A stretch of DNA of 32,369 bases from assembly GCA_025928645.1 (NCBI GenBank), contig JAICJD010000024.1, forward strand, positions 1-32,369. Reading direction: 5' to 3'. How positions within the stretch are numbered: the stretch's first letter is position 1; the number at the start of each line of letters is the position of its first letter. Position numbers and translations under genes: made by a program. Under the pieces are notes generated by a model that saw only the letters and a list, made by a program, of their open reading frames with translations, searched no databases and had not been told where the DNA came from. Below, piece by piece: positions 9,614 to 17,522 of this stretch. This stretch comes from Gemmatimonadales bacterium. GTDB lineage: Bacteria > Gemmatimonadota > Gemmatimonadetes > Gemmatimonadales > GWC2-71-9.

Positions 9614-10204
9614 ATGGCCGACTATTTCGTTCACGAGTCCAGCTACGTCGACGAGGGCGCCGTCATCGGGCGGGGCACGAAGATCTGGCACTTCTGCCAC
9701 GTGATGCCGGGCGCGGTGATCGGCGAGCGGTGCAACCTGGGCCAGAATGTCGTGGTCATGGGCGGCACCAGGCTCGGCACCAACGTGAAGGTGCAGAACA
9801 ACGTCTCGATCTACGAGGGCGTCACCCTCGAGGACGACGTGTTCTGCGGCCCGAGCTGCGTGTTCACCAACGTGGTGAACCCGCGAAGTCACGTGTCCCG
9901 CAAGGCCGAGTACCGGCCGACCCTGGTCCGGCGCGGCGCCAGCATCGGCGCCAACGCGACGGTCGTCTGCGGAACCACCCTCGGCGAGTACTGCTTCATC
10001 GGAGCCGGCGCGGTGGTCACGGCCGACGTGCCCGCCTTCGCGCTCATGGTGGGAGTGCCCGCTCGGCGGGTGGGATGGATGTGCCAGTGCGGCGTGCGTC
10101 TCGAGCTGACCGGCGCTGCCGCCGCCTGTGCCGCGTGCGGGGCGCGCTATCGGGAGGAGGCCGGCATACTCCGTCAGATTGACCCTCCCCGCACGGCTGT
10201 CTAA
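9614..10204 (+). CDS. wbpD: WbpD-like UDP-sugar N-acetyltransferase (left-handed beta-helix)
   Basis: The 196-residue protein has hexapeptide repeats over roughly residues 12-150 (for example GAVIGRGTKI, LGTNVKVQNNVSIYEGV, IGANATVVCG), forming a trimeric left-handed beta-helix acetyltransferase. TNVVNPRSHVSRKAEY and the C-terminal GWMCQCG are typical of the WbpD/WlbB family, which acetylates UDP-2-acetamido-3-amino-2,3-dideoxy-glucuronate. The tail has a zinc-ribbon-like pattern (Cys157, Cys159, Cys172, Cys175). The start chosen is ATG 9614, 4 nt after the murB stop; an in-frame ATG at 9578 would add 12 unrelated residues inside murB. The genes after the short gap encode the matching aminotransferase and dehydrogenase. 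Confidence 0.85.
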   Translation: MADYFVHESSYVDEGAVIGRGTKIWHFCHVMPGAVIGERCNLGQNVVVMGGTRLGTNVKVQNNVSIYEGVTLEDDVFCGPSCVFTNVVNPRSHVSRKAEYRPTLVRRGASIGANATVVCGTTLGEYCFIGAGAVVTADVPAFALMVGVPARRVGWMCQCGVRLELTGAAAACAACGARYREEAGILRQIDPPRTAV

Positions 10205-10238
10205 GTTACACGGCTGCCAAGGGTTCCGCCTGTTCACC

Positions 10239-10283
10239 GCGCCCGCGCGGGCCGGCCGCCCGGCCGACCCGCGGGCGCTTTCT
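10239..10283 (+). terminator. GC-rich hairpin with short T-run between wbpD and wbpE (possible terminator/attenuator)
   Basis: GCGCCCGCG...GGG (10239-10251) can pair with CCCGCGGGCGC (10268-10278), with a 2-nt bulge and a further GGCCGGCC-type stem inside. It is followed by TTTCT. The T-run is short, so it may only attenuate transcription between two halves of the sugar run. A candidate promoter box follows immediately. Confidence 0.4.
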
Positions 10284-10290
10284 ACATTGG
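10283..10290 (+). promoter_or_regulatory. Candidate -7/-10 element upstream of wbpE
   Basis: TACATTGG resembles the TAnnTTTG element and ends 9 nt before the GTG start of wbpE. It sits in the only non-coding gap (95 nt) of the sugar run. No clear upstream -33/-35 box is seen because the hairpin occupies that position, so this is a weak call. Confidence 0.3.
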
Positions 10291-10299
10291 ACGGCTTCG

Positions 10300-11415
10300 G
10301 TGAACGTTCCGCTGCTGGATCTGGTCGCACAGTATCACGGCATCAAGGATGAGGTGCTCGGGGCCGTCATGACGGTCGTCGAGCGCCAGGGCTTCATCAT
10401 GGGGCCCGAGGTCGGACAGCTCGAGGCCGCCGTGGCCGCGCTGTCGCATACCACGCACGCGGTGGGGTGCGCCAGCGGCACCGACGCGCTCCTGCTGCCG
10501 CTGAAGGCGCTCGATCTCGTCCCCGGCGACGAGGTCATCACGACGCCTTTCACCTTCTTCGCCACGGCGGGCGCCATCCACAACGCAGGCGGCACGCCCG
10601 TGTTCGTGGACATCGAGCCGGCGACCTTCAATATCGCGCCGGCGGCGGTGGAGGCGGCCGTCACCCCACGGACGCGGGCCATCGTCGCCGTGGATCTCTT
10701 CGGGCAGATGGCAGCTATGGAGGCGCTGCGGCCCATCGCCGAGCGCCACGGCCTCGCCCTGATCGAGGACGCCGCGCAGGCCATCGGCGCCCGGCGGAAG
10801 ATTGACGGCACCTGGCGCATGGCCGGCGAGCTGGGCACGGTCGGCACCCTGTCCTTTTTCCCCAGCAAGAACCTCGGCGCCTACGGCGACGGCGGCATGA
10901 TCGTGACGCAGGACGACGCGCTCGCCGAGCGGCTCCGGCGGCTCCGGCTGCACGGCGGAGCGCGGCAGTACTTCCACGACGAGGTCGGGTTCAACAGCCG
11001 GCTGGACACGCTGCAGGCCGCCGTCCTGCTCGCCAAGCTGCCGCACCTGGCGGCGTGGAGCGCGGCGCGCGCCCGCCACGCCGCGCGCTACACCGAGGCG
11101 TTCGCGGGCCACGCCGACGTGTGTCCGCCGTACACCGATCCGGCCAACGATCACATCTACAACCAGTACACCATCCGGGTGCCCCGGCGCGACGCGCTGC
11201 AGGCGCACCTCAAGGCGCGGCAGATCGGGAACGCCGTGTACTACCCGCTGTCGCTGCACCGGCAGCCCTGCTTCGCGGACCTTGGTTACGGACCGGGGAG
11301 CCTGCCGCACGCCGAGGCGGCGTCCGAGCAGGTCATCTCGCTTCCGGTGTACCCGGAGCTGAGCGAGGCCCAGCAGCAGTCGGTAGTCGACGCCGTCCTG
11401 GAGTTCTACTCGTGA
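10300..11415 (+). CDS. wbpE: DegT/DnrJ/EryC1 family sugar aminotransferase (WbpE-like)
   Basis: This 371-residue PLP enzyme begins MNVPLLDLVAQYHGIKDEV. Family features include GCASGTDALLLPLKAL, TPFTFFATAGAI, the EDAAQAIGA segment, and SFFPSKNLGAYGDGGM with the Schiff-base Lys190. WbpE transfers an amino group from glutamate to the 3-keto position of UDP-2-acetamido-2-deoxy-3-keto-glucuronate. The assignment to this substrate rests on its neighbours (acetyltransferase before, UDP-GlcNAc dehydrogenase after); other UDP-sugar ketones are possible. The start is GTG 10300, since no ATG in this frame precedes the conserved N terminus. The stop overlaps the next start by 4 nt (GTGA). Confidence 0.85.
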   Translation: MNVPLLDLVAQYHGIKDEVLGAVMTVVERQGFIMGPEVGQLEAAVAALSHTTHAVGCASGTDALLLPLKALDLVPGDEVITTPFTFFATAGAIHNAGGTPVFVDIEPATFNIAPAAVEAAVTPRTRAIVAVDLFGQMAAMEALRPIAERHGLALIEDAAQAIGARRKIDGTWRMAGELGTVGTLSFFPSKNLGAYGDGGMIVTQDDALAERLRRLRLHGGARQYFHDEVGFNSRLDTLQAAVLLAKLPHLAAWSAARARHAARYTEAFAGHADVCPPYTDPANDHIYNQYTIRVPRRDALQAHLKARQIGNAVYYPLSLHRQPCFADLGYGPGSLPHAEAASEQVISLPVYPELSEAQQQSVVDAVLEFYS

Positions 11416-12698
11416 GCGTCGCCCAGGATCTCATCGCCCGCGCCGAGCGGCGCGAGCTGCTGTTCGGCATCGTCGGCCTGGGCTACGTGGGGCTGCCGCT
11501 CGCGGTGGAGCTGGCCAACGCGGGCTACCGAGTGCTCGGCTTCGACGTGCAGCAGCGCGTGGTGGACGGGCTTAACGCGCGCCGCTCGCACGTCAAGGAC
11601 GTGAGCGACGCGCAGCTCGCGAGCGCGGTCGCGGCCGGCCGCTTCAGCGCCACCACCGACATGGGCCGCCTGGCCGAGCCGGACGCGGTCTCCATCTGCG
11701 TGCCGACGCCGCTCTCCAAGTTCAAGGACCCCGACGTCAGCTACATCGTCGCGGCCACGGAGGCCATCAAGCAGCGACTCCGGCGCGGGCAGGCCATCAT
11801 CCTCGAGAGCACCACCTATCCCGGCACCACCCGGGAGATCCTGCTGCCGGCGCTCGAGAGCACCGGCCTCAGGGTGGGTGAGGACTTCTTCCTCGCCTTC
11901 AGCCCCGAGCGGGTCGATCCCGGCAACCCGACGTACGGCACACGGAACACGCCGAAGGTGGTCGGCGGGATCACCGAGGACTGCAGCCGCGTCGCCGCCG
12001 CGCTGTACCAGCCGGCCATCGAGCGGCTGGTGCCGGTCTCCACGACCGAGGCCGCCGAGCTGGTCAAGCTGCTCGAGAACACGTTCCGGAGCGTCAACAT
12101 CGGCCTCGTGAACGAGATGGCCATCGTGTGCGACAAGCTCGGGGTGGACGTCTGGGAGGTCATCGAGGCGGCGGCCACCAAGCCGTTCGGCTTCATGAAG
12201 TTTCTGCCGGGGCCGGGCTTGGGCGGCCATTGCATCCCGATCGATCCCCACTATCTCGCGTGGAAGATGCGCGGGCTCAACTACAAGACCCGCTTCATCG
12301 ACCTGGCCGGCGAGCTCAACACGGAGATGCCGCTGTTCTGGGTGCGCAAGCTGGCCGAGGCGCTGAACGGCGAGGGCAAGGCCGTTCGCGGCGCGTCGGT
12401 GCTGGTGTTGGGCGTGGCCTACAAGCGCGACATCGACGACCTGCGGGAGAGCCCCGCCCTCGACATCATCCGGCTCCTGGAAGGGCAGGGCGCCCGGGTA
12501 ACCTACCATGACCCCCACGTGCCCTCGTTCGAGGAGGACGGGCACGAGTTTCGCTCGGTGCCGCTCGATCCGGCGACGGTGGCTGCAGCAGATTGCATCA
12601 TGATCGTCACCGATCATTCATCGATCGACTACCGCACGATCCGGCGGAACGCGAAGCTCGTGGTCGACACTCGCAACGCAATGCCGAAAGAGGACTGA
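11412..12698 (+). CDS. wbpA: UDP-N-acetyl-D-glucosamine 6-dehydrogenase (WbpA-like)
   Basis: The 428-residue enzyme of the UDP-glucose/GDP-mannose dehydrogenase family oxidises a UDP-sugar C6 alcohol to the carboxylate with two NAD+. It has GIVGLGYVGLPLAVELANAGY (residues 18-38), ICVPTPLSKFKDPD, LESTTYPGTT, FSPERVDPGN and the catalytic GGHCIPIDP with Cys274. The GHCIPIDP and FSPERVDPG versions point to the WbpA/WecC branch acting on N-acetylhexosamines, not to glucose dehydrogenases. It would make UDP-GlcNAc uronate, the first step towards the substrate of the wbpE and wbpD products. The start is GTG 11412, in a 4-nt overlap with wbpE. Confidence 0.87.
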   Translation: MSVAQDLIARAERRELLFGIVGLGYVGLPLAVELANAGYRVLGFDVQQRVVDGLNARRSHVKDVSDAQLASAVAAGRFSATTDMGRLAEPDAVSICVPTPLSKFKDPDVSYIVAATEAIKQRLRRGQAIILESTTYPGTTREILLPALESTGLRVGEDFFLAFSPERVDPGNPTYGTRNTPKVVGGITEDCSRVAAALYQPAIERLVPVSTTEAAELVKLLENTFRSVNIGLVNEMAIVCDKLGVDVWEVIEAAATKPFGFMKFLPGPGLGGHCIPIDPHYLAWKMRGLNYKTRFIDLAGELNTEMPLFWVRKLAEALNGEGKAVRGASVLVLGVAYKRDIDDLRESPALDIIRLLEGQGARVTYHDPHVPSFEEDGHEFRSVPLDPATVAAADCIMIVTDHSSIDYRTIRRNAKLVVDTRNAMPKED

Positions 12699-12699
12699 C

Positions 12700-14010
12700 A
12701 TGCACGTGGCGGTGATCGGGAGCGGCTACGTCGGCCTGGTGGCCGGCGCCTGCCTGGCGGAGACCGGGAACGACGTGGTCTGCGTCGACAAGGACGCGGA
12801 GAAGATCGCGCGGCTGCAGCGGAACGAGATACCGATCTACGAGCCCGGGCTCGAGCCGATGGTGCGCCGGAACCAGGAGGAGGGCCGGCTCACCTTCACC
12901 ACCGACATCGGCGCGGCGGTGCGCTCCGCGCGCGTGATCTTCATCGCGGTCGGCACGCCGCCGGGCGAGGACGGCTCGGCCGACCTGCAGCACGTCCTCG
13001 CGGTGGCGAGGGAGATCGGCCGGAACATGAACGGCCACAAGATCGTGGTGACCAAGTCCACCGTGCCCGTCGGCACGGCGGAGAAGGTACGCGCCGCGGT
13101 CCGGGCCGAGACCGATCAGGCGTTCGCGATGTGCTCGAATCCGGAGTTCCTGAAGGAAGGCGCGGCCATCGAGGACTTCATGAAGCCCGACCGCGTGGTG
13201 ATCGGGGTGGACGACCAGGAGGCCGAGGCCGTGATGGGCGAGCTGTACGCGCCGTTCACCCGCCAGGGCGGCAACCGGATCCTCTTCATGGACATCGCCT
13301 CGGCGGAGGTCACCAAGTACGCGGCCAACGCGATGCTCGCCACCCGCATCTCGTTCATGAACCAGATGGCGCAGTTCTGCGAGCTGGTCGGCGCCGACGT
13401 CCACCACGTGCGGCTTGGCATCGGCTCGGACCAACGCATCGGGCGGGCGTTTCTCTACCCGGGCCCCGGATACGGCGGCTCCTGCTTTCCGAAGGACGTC
13501 AAGGCGATCATCCGGACCGCGCAGTCGCTCGGCCTCTCGCTCGAGGTGCTCAAGTCGGTCGAGGCGGTGAACGAGGCGCAGAAGCGCGTGGTGCTGCACA
13601 AGACCTTCAAGCACCTGGGCAAGGATCTCGGCGGCAAGATCGTCGGCATCTGGGGGCTCGCGTTCAAGGCCGAGACCGACGACATGCGCGAGAGCCCGAC
13701 CATTCCGCTCATCGAAGGGCTGCTCGAGGCCGGCGCCCGGGTGCAGACCCACGATCCCAAGGCCACCGACTCCGCGCGCGCCATCTTCGGCGACCGCGTC
13801 ATGTACGCGGCCGATCCGTACAGCGCCGCCCACGGCGCGGACGCGCTCCTGGTCATGACCGAGTGGCTGGTGTACCGGAATCCCGACTTCGAGCGGGTGC
13901 GCAAGCTGCTCCGCCGCCCGCTGCTGATCGACGGCCGCAACCTCTACGACCCGAGCCGGATGACCGCGCTCGGCTTCGAGTATCACGGGATCGGCCGGGG
14001 ACGGCGGTGA
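12700..14010 (+). CDS. ugd: UDP-glucose 6-dehydrogenase
   Basis: The 436-residue protein makes UDP-glucuronate from UDP-glucose. It begins MHVAVIGSGYVGLVAGACLA and shows VGTPPGEDGSADLQHV, TKSTVPVGT, CSNPEFLKEGAAIEDF, DRVVIGV and the catalytic GYGGSCFPKD with Cys262. These are the TuaD/Ugd versions of the motifs, distinct from the paralogous dehydrogenase just upstream. The ATG is 1 nt after the previous stop and the stop overlaps the next GTG by 4 nt. With the following epimerase-like gene it would feed UDP-glucuronate or UDP-galacturonate into polysaccharide. Confidence 0.95.
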   Translation: MHVAVIGSGYVGLVAGACLAETGNDVVCVDKDAEKIARLQRNEIPIYEPGLEPMVRRNQEEGRLTFTTDIGAAVRSARVIFIAVGTPPGEDGSADLQHVLAVAREIGRNMNGHKIVVTKSTVPVGTAEKVRAAVRAETDQAFAMCSNPEFLKEGAAIEDFMKPDRVVIGVDDQEAEAVMGELYAPFTRQGGNRILFMDIASAEVTKYAANAMLATRISFMNQMAQFCELVGADVHHVRLGIGSDQRIGRAFLYPGPGYGGSCFPKDVKAIIRTAQSLGLSLEVLKSVEAVNEAQKRVVLHKTFKHLGKDLGGKIVGIWGLAFKAETDDMRESPTIPLIEGLLEAGARVQTHDPKATDSARAIFGDRVMYAADPYSAAHGADALLVMTEWLVYRNPDFERVRKLLRRPLLIDGRNLYDPSRMTALGFEYHGIGRGRR

Positions 14011-14975
14011 CCCGGGTTCTGGTCACCGGGGCCGCGGGCTTCATCGGGTCGCACCTGGTGCAGGCGCTCGCGCGGCGCGGCGACGAGGTGGGGGGGATCG
14101 ACAACTTCGACGCCTTCTACCCCCGCCACATGAAGGAGCGGAATCTCCGGGAGGTGGGATGCCCGGCGGGCTTCGCCTTCCACGAGCAGGACATGCTCGA
14201 CGTGGAGGCGCTCCAGGCGCTCCTCACTCCCGACACGGTGATCGTTCACCTGGCGGCGAAGGCCGGGGTACGGCCGTCGCTCGCCGATCCGGTGGGCTAC
14301 GCGGAGGCGAACGTCACCGGAACGGCAGCGGTGCTCGAAGCGGCGCGCCGGGCCGGGGTGTCGCGCATCGCGTTCGGCTCGTCCTCGTCGGTCTACGGCG
14401 ACGCGACCCCGGTTCCGTTCCGCGAGGACGCGCCCGCCATTGAGCCGCTCTCCGTCTATGCCGCCACCAAGCGGGCCGCCGAGCATCTCCTGGACTCGGT
14501 GGCGCCTATCTACGGCTTCCGCTGCGCGTCCCTCCGTTTCTTCACCGTCTACGGCCCGCGCCAGCGGCCCGACCTCGCGATCCACGCGTTCGCCCGCCTG
14601 ATGAGCCGGGGCGAGCCGATCACGCTGTTCGGCGACGGCACGCAGGCGCGCGACTACACCTACTGCGACGATATCGTGAGCGGCGTGCTGGCGGCGGTGG
14701 ACTGGACGGCGCAGGCGCCGATCGGGGTCGAGACCTTCAACCTGGGCGGCAGCCACCCGGTGCGCACCGGCGAGATGGTGGCGGAGATCGCCCGCGCGCT
14801 CGGCGTCGAGCCGGCCATCCGCCGGGCGCCCATGCAGCCGGGCGACGTGCAGCACACCGCGGCCGACCTCACCAAGTCGGCAGCGGTGCTCGGCTACGCG
14901 CCCCGGACGGCGTTTCCCGACGGCATCCGGAAGTTCGTGCAGTGGTTCCGGGAGGTGTATGCCCAGTCAGACTGA
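14007..14975 (+). CDS. NAD-dependent epimerase, probably UDP-glucuronate 4-epimerase
   Basis: The 322-residue extended SDR starts MTRVLVTGAAGFIGSHLVQ. DNFDAFYPRHMKERNL near residue 33 is the pattern seen in UDP-glucuronate 4-epimerases and their relatives. Further features are HLAAKAGVRPS, the FGSSSSVYGD segment, Tyr151/Lys155 in SVYAATK, FTVYGPRQRPD and FGDGTQARDYTYCDD. The gene directly follows UDP-glucose dehydrogenase with a GTGA overlap, which supports UDP-glucuronate as substrate and UDP-galacturonate as product. A UDP-N-acetylglucosamine 4-epimerase role is the main alternative. The last 17 nt overlap the next gene. Confidence 0.8.
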   Translation: MTRVLVTGAAGFIGSHLVQALARRGDEVGGIDNFDAFYPRHMKERNLREVGCPAGFAFHEQDMLDVEALQALLTPDTVIVHLAAKAGVRPSLADPVGYAEANVTGTAAVLEAARRAGVSRIAFGSSSSVYGDATPVPFREDAPAIEPLSVYAATKRAAEHLLDSVAPIYGFRCASLRFFTVYGPRQRPDLAIHAFARLMSRGEPITLFGDGTQARDYTYCDDIVSGVLAAVDWTAQAPIGVETFNLGGSHPVRTGEMVAEIARALGVEPAIRRAPMQPGDVQHTAADLTKSAAVLGYAPRTAFPDGIRKFVQWFREVYAQSD

Positions 14976-15666
14976 GCGCCTGCTGGCGCGGGCACGCGAC
15001 CGCTTCGCCGTGCAGGACTACTACGGGGCGATCTACCTGCTCGAGGAGATCGTCGCTTCGGGGCGGGCGTTCGCGGACGTGCACCATCTCATCGGGGTCA
15101 GCCTCTCGCTGCTCGGCCGCTCGGAGGAGGCGCTGACGCAGTTCGCGCGCGCGCTGGAGCTCAACCCCCGATATCTGGAGGCGCTCATTCACCAGGGCGT
15201 CGTCCTCAACGAGCTTGGGCGCACCCAGGAGGCGGAGGACGCCTTCCGCCGCGCGGCCGACAGCGTGGCGCCTCCGTCGGCCGGACTCCCGGCGCCGGTG
15301 GCCGCCCGGCTGGCGAACCACCATGCTGAGCTGGCCGATGCCTACGCCGAAGCCGGCGCCCTCGGCCGGGCCATCGAGCAGTACGAGCACGCGCTCGAGC
15401 TGGGGCCCGCGTTTCACGACCTGCGCTACCGGATGGCTCGGGTCATGCTCGAGGCCGGCCGCGCGCTCGACGCCCGCGAGGCGCTCGAGCAGGTCCTCCG
15501 CGCGCGTCCAAATTTCGTGGACGCCGAAGCGGCGCTGGGCCTGGCGCACTTCCTGGCCGGTGACGGGGTGGGCGCGCGCGAGGTGTGGCGCTCCTGCCTG
15601 GCCCGTCGTCCAGAGAATGCGCGGGTCGAGGCATATCTGTCCATGCTGGGGCGCACGGGAGCGTGA
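14959..15666 (+). CDS. Tetratricopeptide-repeat protein
   Basis: The 235-residue protein has no signal peptide and consists of about five TPR-like helix pairs. Examples are VHHLIGVSLSLLGRSEEAL, LEALIHQGVVLNELGRTQEA, AELADAYAEAGALGRAI and AALGLAHFLAGDGVGAREV. It is probably a cytoplasmic scaffold. A GGAGG ribosome-binding site at 14951-14955 precedes the ATG at 14959, inside the end of the epimerase gene. It starts a block of TPR-type genes (this one, the next lipoprotein and bamD), suggesting a link to envelope assembly. The specific partner cannot be read from the sequence. Confidence 0.8.
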   Translation: MPSQTERLLARARDRFAVQDYYGAIYLLEEIVASGRAFADVHHLIGVSLSLLGRSEEALTQFARALELNPRYLEALIHQGVVLNELGRTQEAEDAFRRAADSVAPPSAGLPAPVAARLANHHAELADAYAEAGALGRAIEQYEHALELGPAFHDLRYRMARVMLEAGRALDAREALEQVLRARPNFVDAEAALGLAHFLAGDGVGAREVWRSCLARRPENARVEAYLSMLGRTGA

Positions 15667-16589
15667 GCGCGGGGCGAGCCCTGCGGGCCGCCACCCTGAC
15701 GCTGGTGATGCTCGCGGGCGCCGGCGCGTGCGGCGGCACGCCCACGCGTGAGCGGACCGGCGACCAGGCCTACGCGGAGGGCCGCTATGCCGCCGCCCTC
15801 GGCGAGTACATGGCCGCCGCCAAGGTCCGGAGCACTGCCGGGCTGTGGGCCAAGATCGGGGCCTCCGCGCTCCACGCCGGCGAGCTGCGCCAGAGTCTCG
15901 AGGCGTACCTGCACCTGGTGGACGAGGACCCCGGCCGGCGCGCCGAGGCGGAGGAGGGCCTCGACGGGGTGGCCCGCGCCGCCGAGCGCCAGAGCAACGA
16001 GGACGTCCTGCAGGAGGTCGTGGCCAGCCTGCGTGCGGTCGCGCCCGAGCGCGTAACCGGCAGGTATGCGCTGGCGCTCGCACGGCAGCCTGACGCCGAC
16101 ACGGCCGACTTGGTCGCGCTCCTCCCCTCGGCGCTCGCGGCGGCGGGCGAGCCGGGGCAGGTGGACTCGCTCCTCACCCGCTACGGCCAGGTGCTCCAGG
16201 CGACCGCCGGGTGCGGACAGGCATTGCTCCAGTTTCGGGCCGTGCTCCGGCGCAGCCGGGACAGCAGCACGCGGGCCCCCGCGCGGCAGGGGGCCGCGGA
16301 CTGCGCCTTCACGCTGGGCCGGGCCGCCGATTCGGCCGGCCGCACGGAAGAAGCCGCGCTGTGGTACGCCGAGGCCGCGCGAGTGGACTCGACGACGTCT
16401 ACCGGCCGGGCAGCCTTGCTCCGATACGGCGCCGCGCGGCTCGCGCAGGGAGATACCCTGGCCGCGGCAATGGCGTTTCAGACGGTGTCGGCCGGTGGCG
16501 TCGCCGATTCGGCGGGGCGCGCGGCGGCCGAGCAGCTGACCACCCTCGGGACCCCGGCGCCGGACAGCGTCGTGAACCGTGAGCAATGA
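15663..16589 (+). CDS. Putative lipoprotein with TPR-like helical repeats
   Basis: The 308-residue product begins with a short Arg-containing, then hydrophobic segment ending in a possible lipid-attachment Cys23 (LAGAGAC; the -3 residue is Ala, so the lipobox is weak). The mature part is Ala-rich and helical with TPR-like units such as DQAYAEGRYAAALGEYMAAAK and AALLRYGAARLAQGDTLAAAM. The start was taken as GTG 15663, overlapping the previous stop by 4 nt; an upstream in-frame ATG at 15585 lies within the TPR gene and would put 26 residues before the signal. I do not recognise a named family. It sits just before bamD. Confidence 0.65.
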   Translation: MSAGRALRAATLTLVMLAGAGACGGTPTRERTGDQAYAEGRYAAALGEYMAAAKVRSTAGLWAKIGASALHAGELRQSLEAYLHLVDEDPGRRAEAEEGLDGVARAAERQSNEDVLQEVVASLRAVAPERVTGRYALALARQPDADTADLVALLPSALAAAGEPGQVDSLLTRYGQVLQATAGCGQALLQFRAVLRRSRDSSTRAPARQGAADCAFTLGRAADSAGRTEEAALWYAEAARVDSTTSTGRAALLRYGAARLAQGDTLAAAMAFQTVSAGGVADSAGRAAAEQLTTLGTPAPDSVVNREQ

Positions 16590-16599
16590 CGGGAGAGTG

Positions 16600-17382
16600 A
16601 TGCTTCGACGTCGTCTCTGGATGCTCCCGCTGGGCCTGGCCGCCTGTGGCGGGTCTACTCCGCAGCCCCGCGCCGCGCCCACTCCGGTGTCGAGCGTGGC
16701 GGAGACCGCCAGCCCCGAGGAGATCAACCGTCTCTGGGAGCAGGCGCGGAACGCGGTGCGTCACGGCAAGTGGCCGAATGTGGTCAAGTATCTCGATCGG
16801 GCGCTGCTCGAGTTCCCTCCCGGCGACTCGCGGGTGACGCAGGCGCACATGTGGGAAGGCGAGGCCCAGTTCGCGCTGGGGAGCAATCTCCAGGCGGCCC
16901 GCGAGTTCCGGAAGGCGTCCGACGACACGCCCAACGATCCGCTGGCGCCCGAGGCCCTGCTCAGGGTCGGCGACGTGTATGCCGACCTGTGGCGGCGTCC
17001 CGAGCTCGATCCGTCGTACGGCCAGACCGCGCTCGCCACCTACCAGGAGCTGCTCAACCGCTATCCGGGCACGAGCGCGGCCAAGCGGGCACAGCAGCGG
17101 ATCAACGATCTGCAGGAGCGCTTCGCCTACAAGGAGTACAAGGCGGCGCTCTTCTACATGCGCCTCAAGGCCTACGACTCGGCCATCCTGTACCTCAAGG
17201 ATCTGGTGGCGACGTATCCGCGCTCGTCCGTCGCGCCCGACGCGCTGCTGCACCTGGTTCAGGCCTACCGGACGTTGGGCTACAAGGAAGACGTGCAGGA
17301 GACCTGCGGGTACATCCGGCGGTTCCACTCGTCGACGCCCGGAGTCGGGAAGGCCTGCCCCGAGGGAGCCGAGCCATCGTGA
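16600..17382 (+). CDS. bamD: Outer membrane protein assembly factor BamD-like lipoprotein
   Basis: The 260-residue product has a lipoprotein signal (MLRRRLWMLPLGLAAC, Cys16) and TPR-type repeats of the YfiO/BamD kind. Examples are WPNVVKYLDRALLEFPPGD, AQFALGSNLQAAREFRKAS, TALATYQELLNRYPGTSAA and FYMRLKAYDSAILYLKDLV. BamD is the periplasmic lipoprotein partner of BamA in inserting beta-barrel proteins into the outer membrane, so this implies a diderm envelope. ATG 16600 with GGGAG upstream was chosen; GTG 16579, which overlaps the preceding gene, would only lengthen the signal by 7 residues. Family length is usually about 240-260. Confidence 0.82.
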   Translation: MLRRRLWMLPLGLAACGGSTPQPRAAPTPVSSVAETASPEEINRLWEQARNAVRHGKWPNVVKYLDRALLEFPPGDSRVTQAHMWEGEAQFALGSNLQAAREFRKASDDTPNDPLAPEALLRVGDVYADLWRRPELDPSYGQTALATYQELLNRYPGTSAAKRAQQRINDLQERFAYKEYKAALFYMRLKAYDSAILYLKDLVATYPRSSVAPDALLHLVQAYRTLGYKEDVQETCGYIRRFHSSTPGVGKACPEGAEPS

Positions 17383-17412
17383 GCGGCGGCGCGACGCCTC
17401 TGCCAGCCCCGT

Positions 17413-17512
17413 CTTCATCCCGAGCGCAGCGAGGGACCTTGCCCGCCCGCCCGGAACTCGGGCGGATCTCCGGGACGCCCGCACAAGGTCCCTCGCTGCG
17501 CTCGGGATGAAG
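17413..17512. repeat. Long palindromic intergenic repeat (REP-like), intact copy
   Basis: Perfect 29-bp inverted arms (17413-17441 and 17484-17512) begin CTTCATCCCGAGCGCAGCGA and end GGGACCTTG. They flank a 42-bp centre that can itself pair partly (CCCGCCCG with CGGGCGG). The unit fills most of the bamD-nadD gap. Partial copies of the same arm occur at 29675-29732 and 29985-30001, so it is a dispersed family. It has no coding capacity and would need an enzyme elsewhere to move. The right arm ends in the GAAG of GAAGGAG, which supplies part of the nadD ribosome-binding site. Confidence 0.92.
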
Positions 17513-17522
17513 GAGCGGGCGC

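Noticed and set aside
17383-17522. An intrinsic terminator after bamD
   Set aside because: The hairpin is a long dispersed repeat with no U-tract; it may hinder transcription but is not a standard terminator.
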